Origin: Ophiocordyceps camponoti-saundersi (nom. inval.) | Taxonomy: Eukaryota; Ascomycota; Sordariomycetes; Hypocreales; Ophiocordycipitaceae | Assembly (NCBI GenBank): GCA_003339415.1 | Contig: PDHQ01000188.1 | Coordinates: 1-64,000, forward strand | Length of the DNA: 64,000 nt | Direction of reading: 5' to 3' | Shown here: one piece after another, positions 34,111 through 46,706 of the stretch | Position numbering within the stretch: position 1 is the first letter of the stretch | Layout: each line of letters opens with the position of its first letter | Position numbers and translations under genes: made by a program | Notes under the pieces: generated by a model | Told to the model about the DNA's origin: nothing | Databases searched by the model: none | What the model saw: only the letters and a program-made list of their open reading frames with translations

Positions 34111-34239
34111 GGGGGGGGGGGGGGGGGGGGGGGGGGTATATTTTCCGCGCCCGTTAGTGCGCTTTTTAATATAATCCCGCTACTAGCTATTTTACCGTGC
34201 GTTTCCTAATAACTTGCTTATTATTATATATAGCTAGTT

Positions 34240-37200
34240 TATATAAAGCCTTAAAGCGATTAAGAGCGGCAGTGCTCTTAAGTTCTGCTAAAAGTTTTTA
34301 TATTAGATTTTAATAACCCTTTTATTTAACGAAGACCTCCTATCTCCTACCTCTACTTACTTTCTTCTATCTAGCTAAGATAATTTTTTTAACTTCCTAT
34401 TCTTCCTCCCCGTTAATTAATATTATAGGAGGCTATAAATTAGTAACTTCTTATCTAAGTAAGGGGTCTAAAGCTGCCCTCTTAAGTAAATTTATATTAA
34501 AGCGATTATAAGCTTCTATTAGTAATCCCGTAAGTTTAATAAGGGAAGGGTTAATAACCTGCGCTACCGTAAACTTAGCGTTCTTCTAATTAAGCTTCTT
34601 CTTAAGCCTTACGCTAGGGAAATTATATAAATTAAGCTAAACTTTATCGCTAACTTTAAAGCGCTTAGCTACTTATCGATTTTTATTAGCTTAAAACTCC
34701 TAAGTTTATAAGGATAAAGTATCGGCAGCCTAATATAAGTTTATTACTTATTATAATTATTTTATAAATTCCTTAGCTTAGCTTTTAGGATTCCTTATTA
34801 ATAATTATAAAGTATTTAAGTCTAATAGTGCTATTATTAAAGCTTAAAACTTATAAGTTACGAAGAATAGCGTTATTCCTATAGCTAAGTAGACTCTGCT
34901 ATTTAATATAAGCTAAGCTACGGGAAGCTATTTATCCTAGTTATCCTAATTATAAGAGACTACCGCTTAGAGGTAAGCTTATATATTTTAATTAACCCTC
35001 TTATATCCTCCGTTAGTTTATAAATAATAGGCTATACTAAGTATTTAATTAATCTTATAGAGTTAGTAAAGATAGCTTTAGAATTCGCTCGTTTAGTTAG
35101 TTCTTTTATTACTTATAATAGTGCTTAGCTACTAGTAAAACCGTATAAAATACTAAAGAAACCGCTCTATATAAAGCGGAGCGTTTATTAAGGGTATTAG
35201 CTTAAGTAAAATCTTTTTACTAAGGCGGTTTTTAATTACCTATAAGTGCCTATTTCCGCGTTCTATAAGCGGGAAATCTGTTATAAAATCTATTTATATA
35301 TATTAGTAAAACTAATTTAAAGTAAGTAATAACTTAAGGAAGGTAGCTTAATATTATTTCTAGGCCTTAGTTCTGCCGCAGGTATTATAGTTCCTAAAGA
35401 ATTAATAAATATATTATTATTAAAGCAGCTAGAAGAAATCGCGGGTTATAAGAGCTACCATACCTTTCCTCTTAAGGTAACTAACTAAAGCTAAGTTATA
35501 AATTATTTAGATAAGATAATTCTATAATATATTAAGCGGGGAGGCTAGTGCCTTTTTAAAATCCTTTATTATAGTAACTAGGGCTCCCGGGACTTAAAGC
35601 TTATTATAAAAACGTAGTCTTCCTTTAACGTCGATATAGTAATCTATAATTTAAACTTTAAGTTATAGCTTTAGAGGTAGTAAGTAATCTCCTCTTATTA
35701 TAGCTTAGTATACTTCCTAAAAGACCGAGTCTTATAATACTACCTTATTCTAAAGTTCCTAAAGCTTATTATCGGAGAAAACTCGAGTTTCTAGTAAATT
35801 ATTATTTCGTAAATTTGTAGCGTTTTCCGTAGCTATATCTGCGTTTTATTATTTATCTTCGCCTTCCTCCTTTTCCGGAATATTAGCAAGGTCCCTAAAA
35901 GTATCGATTACTATCGCTTATAGGTAAAATTATAAGGCTTTTTTAGGAATTATTTATATAAAGCGGGCGTCCTCCTCCTCTATAGTTAAGGGTTTATCCT
36001 AATCCTTACGGGAAAAGGCGTCTAAGACCGTAGCTTATTTACTAAGTTAATAATAGATCTTAAAGTTAAATTATAATAAGTACTTAGCCTAATAAGCTTA
36101 TTATTCCGAGAGGTGCTAGCGAGTTATAAAATACTCTAAGTTTTTATAATTAATAATAATATTAAAGTTATTATAATTACATAGTTTAGCGTGCTATTAT
36201 TCTAAGTATCTAATAATTGCTAATATCTCTTTATTATATATTAGATAGTTATATTTAGCTACGTTTATTTTTACGGAAAAGAACGCTATTAGTCGTTTCT
36301 ATCCTTCTCGTTCTTAGTAAAGATAACCTCCTATAATATAGGCGCTAGTATTTACTTCTAAAAATATAGGGTCCCCGAAGTTCTATTTTACTAGTAAAGG
36401 GGCTCTTATAAATAAATTCTTAACTTTCTAGAAAGCTTATTTCTAATCCGGTCCTTAGACGAATTTTACCCCTTTCTTTATTAGATTTATTAATAATTTT
36501 ACTACTTTAGTAAAATCCGTAATAAAGAGTTAGTAAAAATTAGTAAAACTTAGGAATCCGCGAAAGCTTTTAAGGGAAGTTAGCGTAGCCTAGTTAACGA
36601 TTATCTTAATTTTTTCCGGGTCTGCCTAAAGCTTAACCCTTATTAGTATTATAAATCTTAGGTATTTTACCTTCTTAACTACGAATTCGCACTTATCTAA
36701 GTTTAGATAAAGCTTATATTTTTAGAGCTTATAAAGAATTAAGCGTACTTTACGGAAATAGTCCTTTTTAGTACTATTAGAGTAAATAATAATATTATTA
36801 ATATAAGCTAAGTAGAACTTATTAAGATACGGCTAAAAGATACTATTAATATATTTTTAAAAGGTAGTAGGAGCCTTTATAAATCCGAATAGGGTAACTA
36901 TCTATTTAAAGAGGCTATATTAAGTTCGAAACGCTATTTTCTATTCCTCTCTTTTAGTAATCTGCACCTTATAGAAGGCTTATACGATATTTAGCTTTAT
37001 AAGCTATTAAGACTTAGCTAATAACTAAAGGGTATTATTAAGTAAAGGGAGCGGGTATCTATCTAAGATTATAATTACGTTTAGTATACGGAAATTTATA
37101 TAAAACTATAATCCTCCCCTAAGTTTCCTTACGAAGAGGATTAGGGCACTCGCGGGCGAGCTGCTAGGTTAGATAAAGCTTTTCTAAAAGAGGTCTCGTA

Positions 37201-38010
37201 ACGTTTTTTTAAGGATAAGTAATTCCTCTCTTAATATACTATAGAGGGGGCCGAATAGGATTTAAAGTTCTCTACTATCTGCTTCTTTCTTAAGCGGTAT
37301 ACGGTAGTTTATACCTTCTTTATATAAGTTTAACTTATCTACTTCCTATTTACGGAAAAGGGGAAGTATATCGTAGAATTCTATTAGGATCCGTTCTTAT
37401 AGTTAGTTATTTATTAAGGGAATCTTATCTCGTAACGCCTTCTCCACGTTTTTAACTCTTACCGCTTAGATCTTTAGGTATTTAGCAGGGTCCTTCTTCT
37501 AATAGCGTAGTTTCTTCTACCTCCTCCTTACTTCTCCGACGAAGGTTAAGCTATAAAGGTATACCGCGTTCGAGATCTCCTTTATTAGTTAAGAGCGAGT
37601 GCTAGTAACCTATACCTATTACTACGAATCTCTATACTATACTTATTCTTCGTAAGGGACTAAGTAAGACTTTATATATTATAGCTAAGGCTTACTAAGG
37701 ATAATCGGGAAATTAAGATCTAGTATTATATATATTATAATTAATTAATTAAAGCTATTTATCTTAAGCAAGAGCTAAGCGATACTTAATACTTTTAGTC
37801 TACTTATTACTACCCCTTTTACTTATTAAGCTAAGATTCTTTCCGTTAGTATTTATAAGTTTTATATTAGCCGCGGGTATATTATAGAATAGCTCTTATA
37901 GCCTTCGTTAACTAATATATTTATTAGTTTTAAGTTATTTAAGATTATAGGAATTTTAGTAAATAAGGCTTATAGTTTAGAACGGAGAATATTTTTCTTT
38001 TCCTCTATCT
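34240..38010 (-). pseudogene. Gypsy element 1 pol: protease, RT, RNase H, integrase, chromodomain-like tail
   Basis: Minus-strand order follows. Protease (about 38,000-37,680) ends LNFPIILSKP, where family members have ILGKPW. Reverse transcriptase (about 37,330-36,640) has DRYPLPLLNN near 37,060, FGFIKAPTTFQKYI near 36,870 and AYINNIIIYS at 36,780-36,808; the catalytic YxDD box has become YINN (36,794-36,805). LDKCEFVVKKVKYL follows near 36,690. RNase H (36,480-35,960) has INYKNLEYFITR near 36,140. Integrase (about 35,560-34,620) has SNKRTNQTSEF near 35,110 and YYLQTNGGYKRVNQ near 35,020, so two acidic catalytic positions appear changed to Asn and Lys. The C-terminal KIILAR and EVFVKQKGYQN (34,400-34,310) fit a chromodomain, which targets insertion to heterochromatin in this group. 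Frames are maintained with stops only at TAA/TAG. Confidence 0.9.
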
Positions 38011-38229
38011 ATACTACCTTATCCTCCGGGATGCTACGATATCTTAAAGCTATTCTTTTCCCTAATTATCGTCGGAATTATATTCCTTAATCTAAGGTAA
38101 GATTTCCGTATAGTTAATATAAGTTTCTCCTAGGGCCTTTTACTATAGCTTTTATAGGGGTTAGAAGTTATAATTATATATAAGGTATATATTTATTCTA
38201 TACTTAATATAAAAACCTAATATTTTACG

Positions 38230-39430
38230 TTATTCTAGCACTAATCTCTTTACTTACTTAGCTTAAGGGGTATTTCGTAATACCTAAGTAGGAGTCTTAT
38301 TATAACCGCCTTCCTTTCCTTTTAGCTTCTTCTTTTTCTTATCTCCTATTATATTTATTAGAATATCCTTATCTGCGTCCTTTCCTATACTTAGGTTTAT
38401 AGGAACGCCCTTAGCGCCTCCTAAGTATTTATTTAGGTTAGGTTAGTATTTCTTAGCCGCCCTAAGGAAGCGTAAGGTTTATTTAAAAAACTAAGTAAGA
38501 CTCTATAAGCGATTAATAAACGGAGAGTATTTATAAGGTATATTAATAGTAACTAGAAGGTTTCGAAGTATCGAGGAAAGGGCCCCGCGTAGCTAAGTTA
38601 GTTTTACGGAATTATCCTAACTTATAAATCTAGTAGCGGTTACTAGGACCTCTTCGAACTTAGGAATAAAGTCGCTAAATATCTATTTATTACGGTAAAC
38701 TAAAGTCCGGAGCTTATCTTAAGCCCTCTTTCGTTCCTAAACGTTGCTAAAAGTTCGATAAAGGTAATTAAAGAAGTCCTTTAGGTGCCTCTTTTTACTA
38801 AGGTTACCGGATTACTAAAAGGCTAATACTTTCTATATTTTATCTTTAGGAAAGCAGTTTAGGATCCGTACTTAGATATAATCTATATTACTAGCTTTAC
38901 CCTAAGGCTTATTAATATTATATTAGTAAACTAGCCGGCTTATAAAAAAGTAAAAGGAATTTAGCGATCTATCTTACTTAGGCTAAGGTTTTTTCTATCT
39001 TATAAGGGCTACGTTAATCTAAGCCTAGTTAAGCGTAGCTTTAGTAAAGGTTAGTTTAACGGGGTCCGTTCGTAATATTTCCTTAAAGGCGTCCGTATAC
39101 GCGGCTATAAGTTACTTTATATATTCCGCTTTCTTTATCGCGAGAAAAGTTATAGCTTATTACTAGATAGTAAACTATACGTTTTATAGTATAGCTTTTT
39201 ACTCCGCTTCCTTATCTACGAGAAAGGTATTAGCTTATTCCTTAAAGTGCTATTTTATATACTTTAAGATTTACTAATAACGTTCCTCCTTATCCTTTAT
39301 TATATATTATATTACTTATATTTATTATTCTAACTATTAAACTCGCAGCTCTCGCTATAAGAGTTATTAATATCTGCTAAAGCTAGCTTAAGATTACTAA
39401 AGCCTTTTTATTTAGTCCTATAAGTTAGCT
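38230..39430 (-). pseudogene. Gypsy element 1 gag
   Basis: Directly inside the 5' LTR. The best-kept part (38,790-38,430) reads FFNYLYRTFSNVQERKRAQ, then FSDFIPKFEEVL near 38,670 and FINRLQSLTQFFKQTLRFL near 38,510, the helical capsid pattern of gypsy Gag proteins. The N-terminal half (39,400-38,850) is more broken. A Lys-rich stretch, DKKKKKLKG, lies near 38,330. I could not identify a CCHC zinc knuckle here with confidence. Frame relation to pol is unclear. Confidence 0.75.
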
Positions 39431-39510
39431 ATTCTAATCCGATCTAATCTAATTAATCTATTAATATTAAAAATAAAGGTAAAAGTTTATAAGAAAAAGA
39501 TACGTGATTT

Positions 39511-39810
39511 TATTAAGGGACTAGTTAAAGGGGTGCTTATTTGCTAGGCTATATATAATAATAATTATATATAACGAGCTTTTAAGGAAGCCGCACTTTA
39601 GCGTGCTAAATAGCTATATATACCGCTTTTTCTTTTAAAGCTTATTTGCCTCCTTATTTAACTATCCTTTCTATTCTATTCCTTTTAATCCTTCCGCTAT
39701 AAGCTTTTAAGCTAGATAGCGGCAGCCTTATTATTTAATCGCAAGGCTAATTTATAAGTTTAACATTTAGGTTAATAACCCGAATATAATATAAGGGCTA
39801 AACCTTAACA
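39511..39810 (-). repeat. Gypsy element 1, 5' LTR (right)
   Basis: Same length as the left LTR, with scattered C/T and G/A differences and no length change. It ends CCTTAACA, one of the few places where a CpA outside GCA survives, preserving the original LTR end. Confidence 0.9.
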
Positions 39811-39965
39811 TATAGGGGAAAAAAAAAAAAGGTTAAAGAAGTATTTAATTAAACCTTATATAAACCTCTTATATTTCCCTAGCTAGGATTAACACGTTTT
39901 TTTATTATAAACTTAGTAATATTATTATAATTATTAAATTAAACTATATATTATTATATACTATA
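39811..39965 (+). mobile_element. Family A TIR element, right part after the gypsy insertion
   Basis: Continues family A from where it stopped at 31,998: TATTTAATTAAACCTTATATA near 39,841, then CTAGCTAGGATTAACACG. The inverted end is eroded near 39,950. Confidence 0.55.
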
Positions 39966-39987
39966 ACTTTTTATATTAGATTAACTA

Positions 39988-40400
39988 TTTTAGTGCGGGA
40001 GGTTTATTATTATAGTTTTTAACTAAAATAAGGCGGAATCTCTAGCTATATCTTCTAAGCGGGTAAGACCGTAAGCTAGATAGTAAATTTCTATAAATAA
40101 AGTTATTAAAAGTTAAGTTTCTATATAATAATAAAAGAAATTATAAGAATAATATTAGGAATAATTTAATTAAGTTCTTAAAATTTTATAGTAAATATTT
40201 AATATAGTAATCTACTATATAAAAGGTAAAGTTTAAGGTAAAGCTATAATTCCGTCCGCTAGAGTTTTTACTATAAGTTTACTTAAGGCTTAATTTATAA
40301 TATACGATTTCGATAATATATCTAAAGAAGAGCTTTAAGGCTAATTACTTACTTAATTTCTTCCTTACTTAAAGGAAACTAAATTACTTTATATACTTTA
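39988..40400 (+). mobile_element. Family A TIR element, truncated at the right
   Basis: Starts TTTTAGTGCGGGAGG after a TA and follows the family A body to the GGAAACTAAATTACTTTATA block (40,373), where it changes into another family A copy. Confidence 0.6.
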
Positions 40401-40405
40401 AAAAA

Positions 40406-40824
40406 ACTATTTAATTAAGTATAAAAAAAAAACTTTAAAATAAGTATTTAAATTAGTAATTTATAATATAAAGGTATAAGATTTATAACGAAGTTATAAT
40501 TCCGTTTTTCTAAAGTTTTTATTATAAGTTCTTTCTAAAACTTAACTTATTATATATTACTTTTAAGATAGTTATAAAAATAAGGTTAGGGGCTAATTAT
40601 TCCTTAATTTCTTCCTCTTTTTAAGGGAAACTAATTTATACTATATATTTCCTAATAGCTTTTATCCTATCTTAACCCTTTTTATATCTTAGTCCTTAGA
40701 GGCTTTTAGGGGGATAGAGGCGTTAAGATACTATTTAATCTAACCTTATATAAGCTTCTAAAAGCTCCCTAGCTAATATTAACGCGTATTTTATCTCTTT
40801 TATATATTAGCTACCGCCGTAAAC
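40406..40824 (+). mobile_element. Family A TIR element, truncated at the left
   Basis: Joins family A at its middle (CTATTTAATTAAGTAT, 40,408) and ends CTACCGCCGTAAAC followed by TA. With the preceding copy it makes a chimera that probably arose by recombination between copies. Confidence 0.6.
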
Positions 40825-41189
40825 TAGTTTATAATAGTCGCTTTCCTATCCTAACCGCTTTTTATATTAATCCTTAAAAGGTTTTATAAACTAAAAAAAA
40901 AAATAGTTTAGGGATTTTACTAAGCGTTATATAAGTCCCTAAAAGGCGCTTATCCTAAACTTATATATATTTTCTTTAAGTATAAGTATAACTATTATTA
41001 CTCTAATATATATATTCTCTTATATATATATATATTTACTCTTTTTTTATATAATCTATCCTTATATATATATATATACTTATACTTTTTTTTTTAATTT
41101 TCCTTTTCCCTTATTATATACCTTTTAAGTCCTTTTAGTCTTAATATTTATATTTTACTAGTTTACTAAACTCCTCCCGCCTAACTTAT

Positions 41190-42480
41190 TTTATAGTCTA
41201 TTCTCTTATAATATTTATATTACCTTACTTATTATTTACTTATTCCTTTCTACTTAAATTATCTAATTTTTCCTAATACTATACTTAATTCCTCTCCGTT
41301 CTAATATTAATATCTTATATTTTTTTTAACTATAACTTATTATCTTACGCTTCTTACTATTTTACTTAAACTTTTATAGCTAATCTCTTAAATCTTTATT
41401 TTTTAACTTTACTATATTATTATATATCTATATAAAAAGTATATTTTTTAAATAGCCTAAATTACCTATATACTACTATTATTATTTCTTATATTACCTT
41501 TTATCCTACTCTCTTTTTACTTTTCTCCTACTCGCTCTATCTTATCTTTCTCCCCCTTTTCTCCTCTCCTTACTTATTATACCCTTAACGGCTAGAAAAT
41601 AGCGTCCTAATAATATCCGTAATCGTCTTATAAAATATCTCTTACTAATCGTAATAACGCCCTATAATTATTAAGTACTTAGTATATCTTTTTTAATAAA
41701 AATTACTTAGATATCTTAATTACTTATTAAGATCGAGTTTTCTATTTATATTATCTTTATTTATATAATAATATACCTTATTTTAGAAATACTAATATCT
41801 AAGTATATATTACTTTTTTATTTCTTTCTCTTATATACTTATATTATTATTATTCCCTTATACCTTATATATATTAAAAAAAGTAATAAAAAAACTAACC
41901 CCTATCTTTATTAGGTATTATATCCCCCTTATTATATCTAACTTAATATCTTAAACTAATATCCCTTTATACTCTAATATCTTCTTTAATATATATATAC
42001 TAAATATTATACTATTAACTACTATTAATTTTATTACTATTTTTTTTTAAGCTATTATAATTATATTCTATTAGATAATAATATCTTAGAAATATCTACT
42101 AATTAATATTATATCCCCTTCTCTTATATTAATAAGGATATTTTATTAAATAATATATATCTTTACTTTTATATTTACTAACTAGCTATTAAGTTTAGCG
42201 TGATTAATTTTTAGTTTTATATTTTAGGACTAATATCCTCTTTTATAAATAAAAACCTCTTTCTCCCTAACTCTTATTTAGTATTTAGGTTAATAGATAA
42301 TATTTAAGAAATATATTAGTTAGAGCTTAAAGCTTTATATAAATAGATAGCTATTATTATTATTACTTTTTTATAAATTAAAAAGCGAATACCTTAAGAA
42401 TTATACTATATAATAAAGCTTTAACTTAATTTAATATACCTAGTTATTAATTATTTACTTTATTACGATAATTATTATTT
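41190..42480. repeat. Segmental duplication E, copy 1
   Basis: Aligns in order with 44,460-46,640. Shared blocks are CTTATTATTTACTTATTCCTT/CTACTTAAATTATCTA (41,235), CTCTCCGTTCTAATATTAAT (41,291), AAGGATATTTTATTAAATAATATATA (about 42,128) and TAAATTAAAAAGCGAATACCTTA (42,372). A family A element follows within 10 bp here and about 70 bp after copy 2. Short stop-poor frames occur but no protein is recognised. Confidence 0.55.
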
Positions 42481-42489
42481 TATTATATA

Positions 42490-43110
42490 ATTTAGCGGGG
42501 GGAGAAGGATACCTTAAGCGAGCGTAGTAGATACTTAAGAGGCGTAATTTCTTAGGTAACTAGAGTTTTTAACTAATATAAAGGGGGATCTCTAGCTATA
42601 AAGGGATAAGCCGGATAGTAATTCTTTATAAGGAAAATAATAAGAAGTTAGTTTTCTATATAAAGATAAGAGAAGGAAGAGAAAAAAAAATAGGAACTAT
42701 TTAATTAAGTAGTAAAAACTTTAGAATAAATATCTAAAATAGTAATTTAAAATATAAAAGTATAAAGTTTAAAATAAAGTTATAATTTTATTTAGTAAAG
42801 TTTTTATTATAAGTCCTCTCTAAAACTTAACTTACGATATATAACTTTTATAATAGCTATAAAGATAAGGTTAGGGGCTAATTACTTACTTAATTTATCC
42901 TCTTTTAAGGGAAAACTAATTTATACTATATACCCGGGGATCGCCCTTATCTTAAATCGGCCACCTTCGTATATTAATTTTTAGCAGCTTTTAGGAAAAG
43001 GAAAAGGGGTTAAGGGACTATTTAATTAAACCTTATATAAGCTCTTAGCGGTTCCCTAACTAAAGTAAGCGCGCGTTTTTCCTTAAGTATATTTATCGCC
43101 GCCGCGAAAA
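42490..43110 (+). mobile_element. Family A TIR element, full copy (621 bp)
   Basis: The clearest copy. It starts ATTTAGCGGGGGGAGAAGG and ends ATCGCCGCCGCGAAAA, with TA flanking on both sides. Internal landmarks are CTTAAGCGAGCGTAGTAGAT, TTTTTAACTAATATAAAGGG and AAAGTATAAAGTTTAAAATA. It lacks coding capacity. Confidence 0.8.
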
Positions 43111-43489
43111 TAATATTTAATTATATATATTATAACTTATAATATATTCCTTTATATATATATCTTAAAATATTATAATATTAACTATTATTATAATATA
43201 ACTATATATTATAATATATACTTATTTCGCGGATATTCTAGATATATTAAAAGATAATAATTTTAGATAAAAATATAAAACCTTTTTAGACTTTAATAAG
43301 TATATTAAAATAGTTTCCTTATTTTTTATAGCTTTTATTATTCTTATATATTTTAAGCTATCTACGCGGACTTAGTAATATCGCGGCTAATAATAATATA
43401 TATTATATTCTAGTTTTCTTTAAAGAAAGGGATTAAGTAAATATTTAGATAAACGCTAAATAGAGATAGTATACTATTATAAACTTATA

Positions 43490-44010
43490 TAGCTTTATAT
43501 TAATTTATATTTACGTTTTCTCTATCTTTAAAAGTTTATAAATTAATATTATAAAGCCGGCTAAGGTAGAATAGCGGTTATAATCGGAGTATATAGTATA
43601 GTTTACCCCCCCCTTTATAAATTAAGAAAATAATAAGTCTCTAGCTCTTAAGCTTCTCTTCGTAGCTATTATAGAGGTTATATATTATAAGGCGAGTTTT
43701 AAAAACTACTTACTATAAAAAAAAAAAAAAAAAAAATATTAATTAGTATTATATCTATACCTTAAATTTTATATCCTTATATCTTAGATTACTAGCTTTA
43801 ACACTATTTTAGATATTTAGATAGTTTAATTAAATAGTTTAATAGCTATTTTCTCTTTTTTTCCGCTTTTATATAGAAAATCGACTTCTTAACTAATTAC
43901 CGTAAATAATTATAATCCGGCCTATTTTTAATAGCTAGGGATACCCTTATATTTATTATAGATACTATTATATAAAAAGTCACGCCTTCTAAGTATTACT
44001 ATAGTCCCTC
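43490..44010 (-). mobile_element. Family A TIR element, diverged inverted copy
   Basis: AAAATCGACTTCTTAACTAA (43,879) and GCTAGGGATACCC (43,943) match the inverted copy at 4,517-5,070 and the reverse complement of family A. The A20 run at 43,717 interrupts it. The ends are not clear. Confidence 0.4.
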
Positions 44011-44565
44011 TACGTATAATTAACTTCTTTTTTATATCTTATATATATAAACTAGCTTATTCCCTAATATTTAAATACCCCCTTATTTTAGTTATAAACT
44101 ATAGTTACGCTTAGTATATCCTTTTTACTACGCGCTATAATACCTAAATATATAATACCTCCTATTTTTATTATATAATTTTACTTTTTAATATAGGTAT
44201 ATTCTTTTATTTTTTTTTCGTTATTTCTCTTTCTAGCTTATCCTTTTTACTAAACTTTAAATATATATATATCTAAGTTTTAAATACTTTACTAAACCCC
44301 TTATCTTTCTAATATTTATATAGTTTATATATCCTATATTCTTTTTCTCTTATTATTTTTTACTTTATAGCTTATCTTTTTTAAGAACCTTTATATATAA
44401 ATATTTATACCTATTTTTTACTAGTATACTAAACCCTTTCTCTCTCTTAATCCTAACTATACGCCCCCTATCTTATAGTTTATCCCCTTATAACTTCCGT
44501 ATTCCCTTACTTTATTACTTACTTACCTTTCTTTACTTAAACTATCTATACTTTTTTAATACTAT

Positions 44566-45085
44566 ATATTCTTCTCTCCGCTTAAGATCCGATCTCTTAT
44601 TTTTACTAATTATAAACTATTTAACTATTTATAATATTATATATTATTCTTATCCGCCTAGGATTTAATCTTTCTTATATCCTGCTAATTATAAACTATC
44701 TAATTATTTATAATATTATATATCTTTTCTCTCCGCTTAAGATTCGATCTCTCCTATATCCTACTAATTATAAACCGCTTAATTATTTATAATACTATAT
44801 ATTATTCCTATCTACCCGGGATCTAATTTTTTATATTTTACTAATTATAAACTATTTAATTATTTATAATATTATATATTATTCCTATCTACTTAGAATT
44901 TAATCTTTCTTATATCTTACTAATTATAAACTATTTAATTATTTATAATATTATATATTATTCCTCTCCGCTTAGGATTCTATCTCTCTTATATCTTATT
45001 AATTATAAACCGCTTAATTATTTATAATATTATATATTATTTCTCTCCGCTTAGAATTTAATTTCTTATATTCTACTAATTATAA
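44566..45085. repeat. Tandem array of about seven 78-79 bp units
   Basis: The phrase CTAATTATAAACT (or its ACC variant) recurs at about 44,611, 44,690, 44,769, 44,847, 44,926, 45,004 and 45,081. Spacing is 77-79 bp. Units also share ATTATTTATAATATTATATA and a CCGCTTAGGATTTAATCT-like segment. Confidence 0.85.
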
Positions 45086-45640
45086 CTTATTACCTTATAT
45101 ACTTTACTATCTCTTTTTTAAACTTTTATAGCTATTAGATATTATACTAAAGATATATTTATATACTCCCTAAACTCTAATATATCCGTAAGAAAAAAAA
45201 AAAAACTCTTATTATTACTTAATTTTTTACGTATTAGTATTATTATTATATATATAAATACTATTTTACCCCCCCTCTCCTTCTCCTCCTTCCTTACTTA
45301 TCTTATTTTCTATCTCTACCCCCTTAAATTAATTATTCGTAGTACTATATATTATTCCTATCCGCTTAGAATTTAATCTCTTATATTCTACTAATTATAA
45401 CTTATTACTTTATATATTTTATTATCTCTCTCTTAAACTTTTATAGCTATTAGATACTATTCCGGAGATTTATTTATATACTCCCTAAACTTTAATATAT
45501 CCGTAAGAAAAAAAAAAAATCTTATTATTACTTAATATTTTACGTATTAGTATTATTATTATATATATTAATACTATTTTACTCCCCCTCTCCTTCTCCT
45601 TTTTCTTTACTTATCTTATCTTTCTTCTATCTCCGCCCCT
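45037..45640. repeat. 310-bp tandem duplication
   Basis: The two halves (about 45,037-45,335 and 45,349-45,640) share CTTTTATAGCTATTAGATA, ATATACTCCCTAAACT, ATATATCCGTAAG followed by an A run, TTTTACGTATTAGTATTATT, and a C/T-rich end. Confidence 0.8.
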
Positions 45641-46706
45641 TTTAACTATCTTATTCGATATTTTTTATTTTTTAGCCCTTATTTCCCCGTTCTCTTCTTT
45701 ATTTACCTCCCTTACCTTTAACGAAAAACTAGAATAATAGCTTAACCGTAACCTTAATCCTCTTATATAAGATTTTAAATTAATTATAATAATACCTTAT
45801 ATTTACTTAATACTTACTATATTTTATTTAATTATAAATATTCGGATATTATAATTACTTATTAAAACTAAGTATTCTACTTATATCGCCTTTATCTATA
45901 TCGGAATATATTATATTTTAAGAATATCGATTCCTAAGTATATACTTATTATTTCTCTTTCTCCTATTCGTTTCTTATTTTATTATTACTTTTATATATC
46001 TTTTATTCTTATTATTTCTCTTATCTTATAAGTATACTAAGGGGATTAATAAATAAAACTAACCTTAATACTTATAAGTTATTACCCCTTTCTTATTATA
46101 TCTAACTTAATTTTTTAGAATAATATCTTTTTATATTTTAGTATTTTTTTTAATATATTTATATTAGGTATTATACTTATAATTATTACGAGCTATATTA
46201 TAATTCTCCTTTTACTAGCTAAGATAATATTATATCGGATAATACTAGCTTTAAAATATTCGCTAATAAAGACTATAACCCCTTTACTTATATTAGCGAG
46301 AATATTTTATCTAATAATATATACTTATATTTTTATATTTACCGAATAGCTCTTAAGTTTAATACTAGGGAATTATAATCCTATACCCTAAGATTAATAT
46401 TTTTTATAATAAATATTAATATCTTTCTCCTTTTACCTTAACTAATATTTAAGTTAATAGATAACTTTTAGGAAATATCTTAGGAAAAGCTTAATAATTT
46501 ATATAAAAAGATAGCTACTATTATTACTATTTCTTTAAAAATTAAGAAGCGAATACCTAAAGCTTTATAAGATATAATAATATAGTTAAATAAGCTTATA
46601 TTTTTAGTTATCGATATACTACTTAGTTACGATAATAATAACGATCTTATATAAAATTTTATATATAAATAAATATAATATATAATACCTTTTTAAATAT
46701 AAGCTA

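Larger units (their letters stand above)
31999..39810 (-). mobile_element. Ty3/gypsy chromovirus-type LTR retrotransposon, complete but RIP-inactivated
   Basis: Two direct repeats of exactly 300 bp (31,999-32,298 and 39,511-39,810) enclose 7.2 kb. On the minus strand the order is Gag, protease, reverse transcriptase, RNase H, integrase and a chromodomain-like tail, which is the chromovirus order. A further ORF lies between pol and the 3' LTR on the opposite strand. The insertion splits a family A copy. Expected 5-bp target duplications are not identical (CTTAG on the left, TATAG on the right), so the target site has mutated or I have misplaced it. The 10-N gap at 34,054 lies inside. Confidence 0.9.
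44460..46640. repeat. Segmental duplication E, copy 2 (expanded)
   Basis: Same block order as copy 1, but the CTCTCCGCTT...TAATTATAAACTATTT unit, present once in copy 1, is amplified into a tandem array (44,566-45,085), and the next 300 bp are duplicated (45,037-45,640). No recognised protein. Confidence 0.55.

Noticed and set aside
33936..34220. Genuine tandem duplication of the 100-bp segment around the gap
   Set aside because: The N gap, flanking G homopolymers and anomalous TG-rich sequence make overlapping contig ends more likely. It is kept as a finding but not annotated as a biological repeat.
44566..45085. Regularly spaced 78-79 bp repeats as a possible CRISPR array
   Set aside because: Whole units are repeated, with no short constant repeat separated by unique spacers. 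The genomic context is eukaryotic and there are no cas genes.
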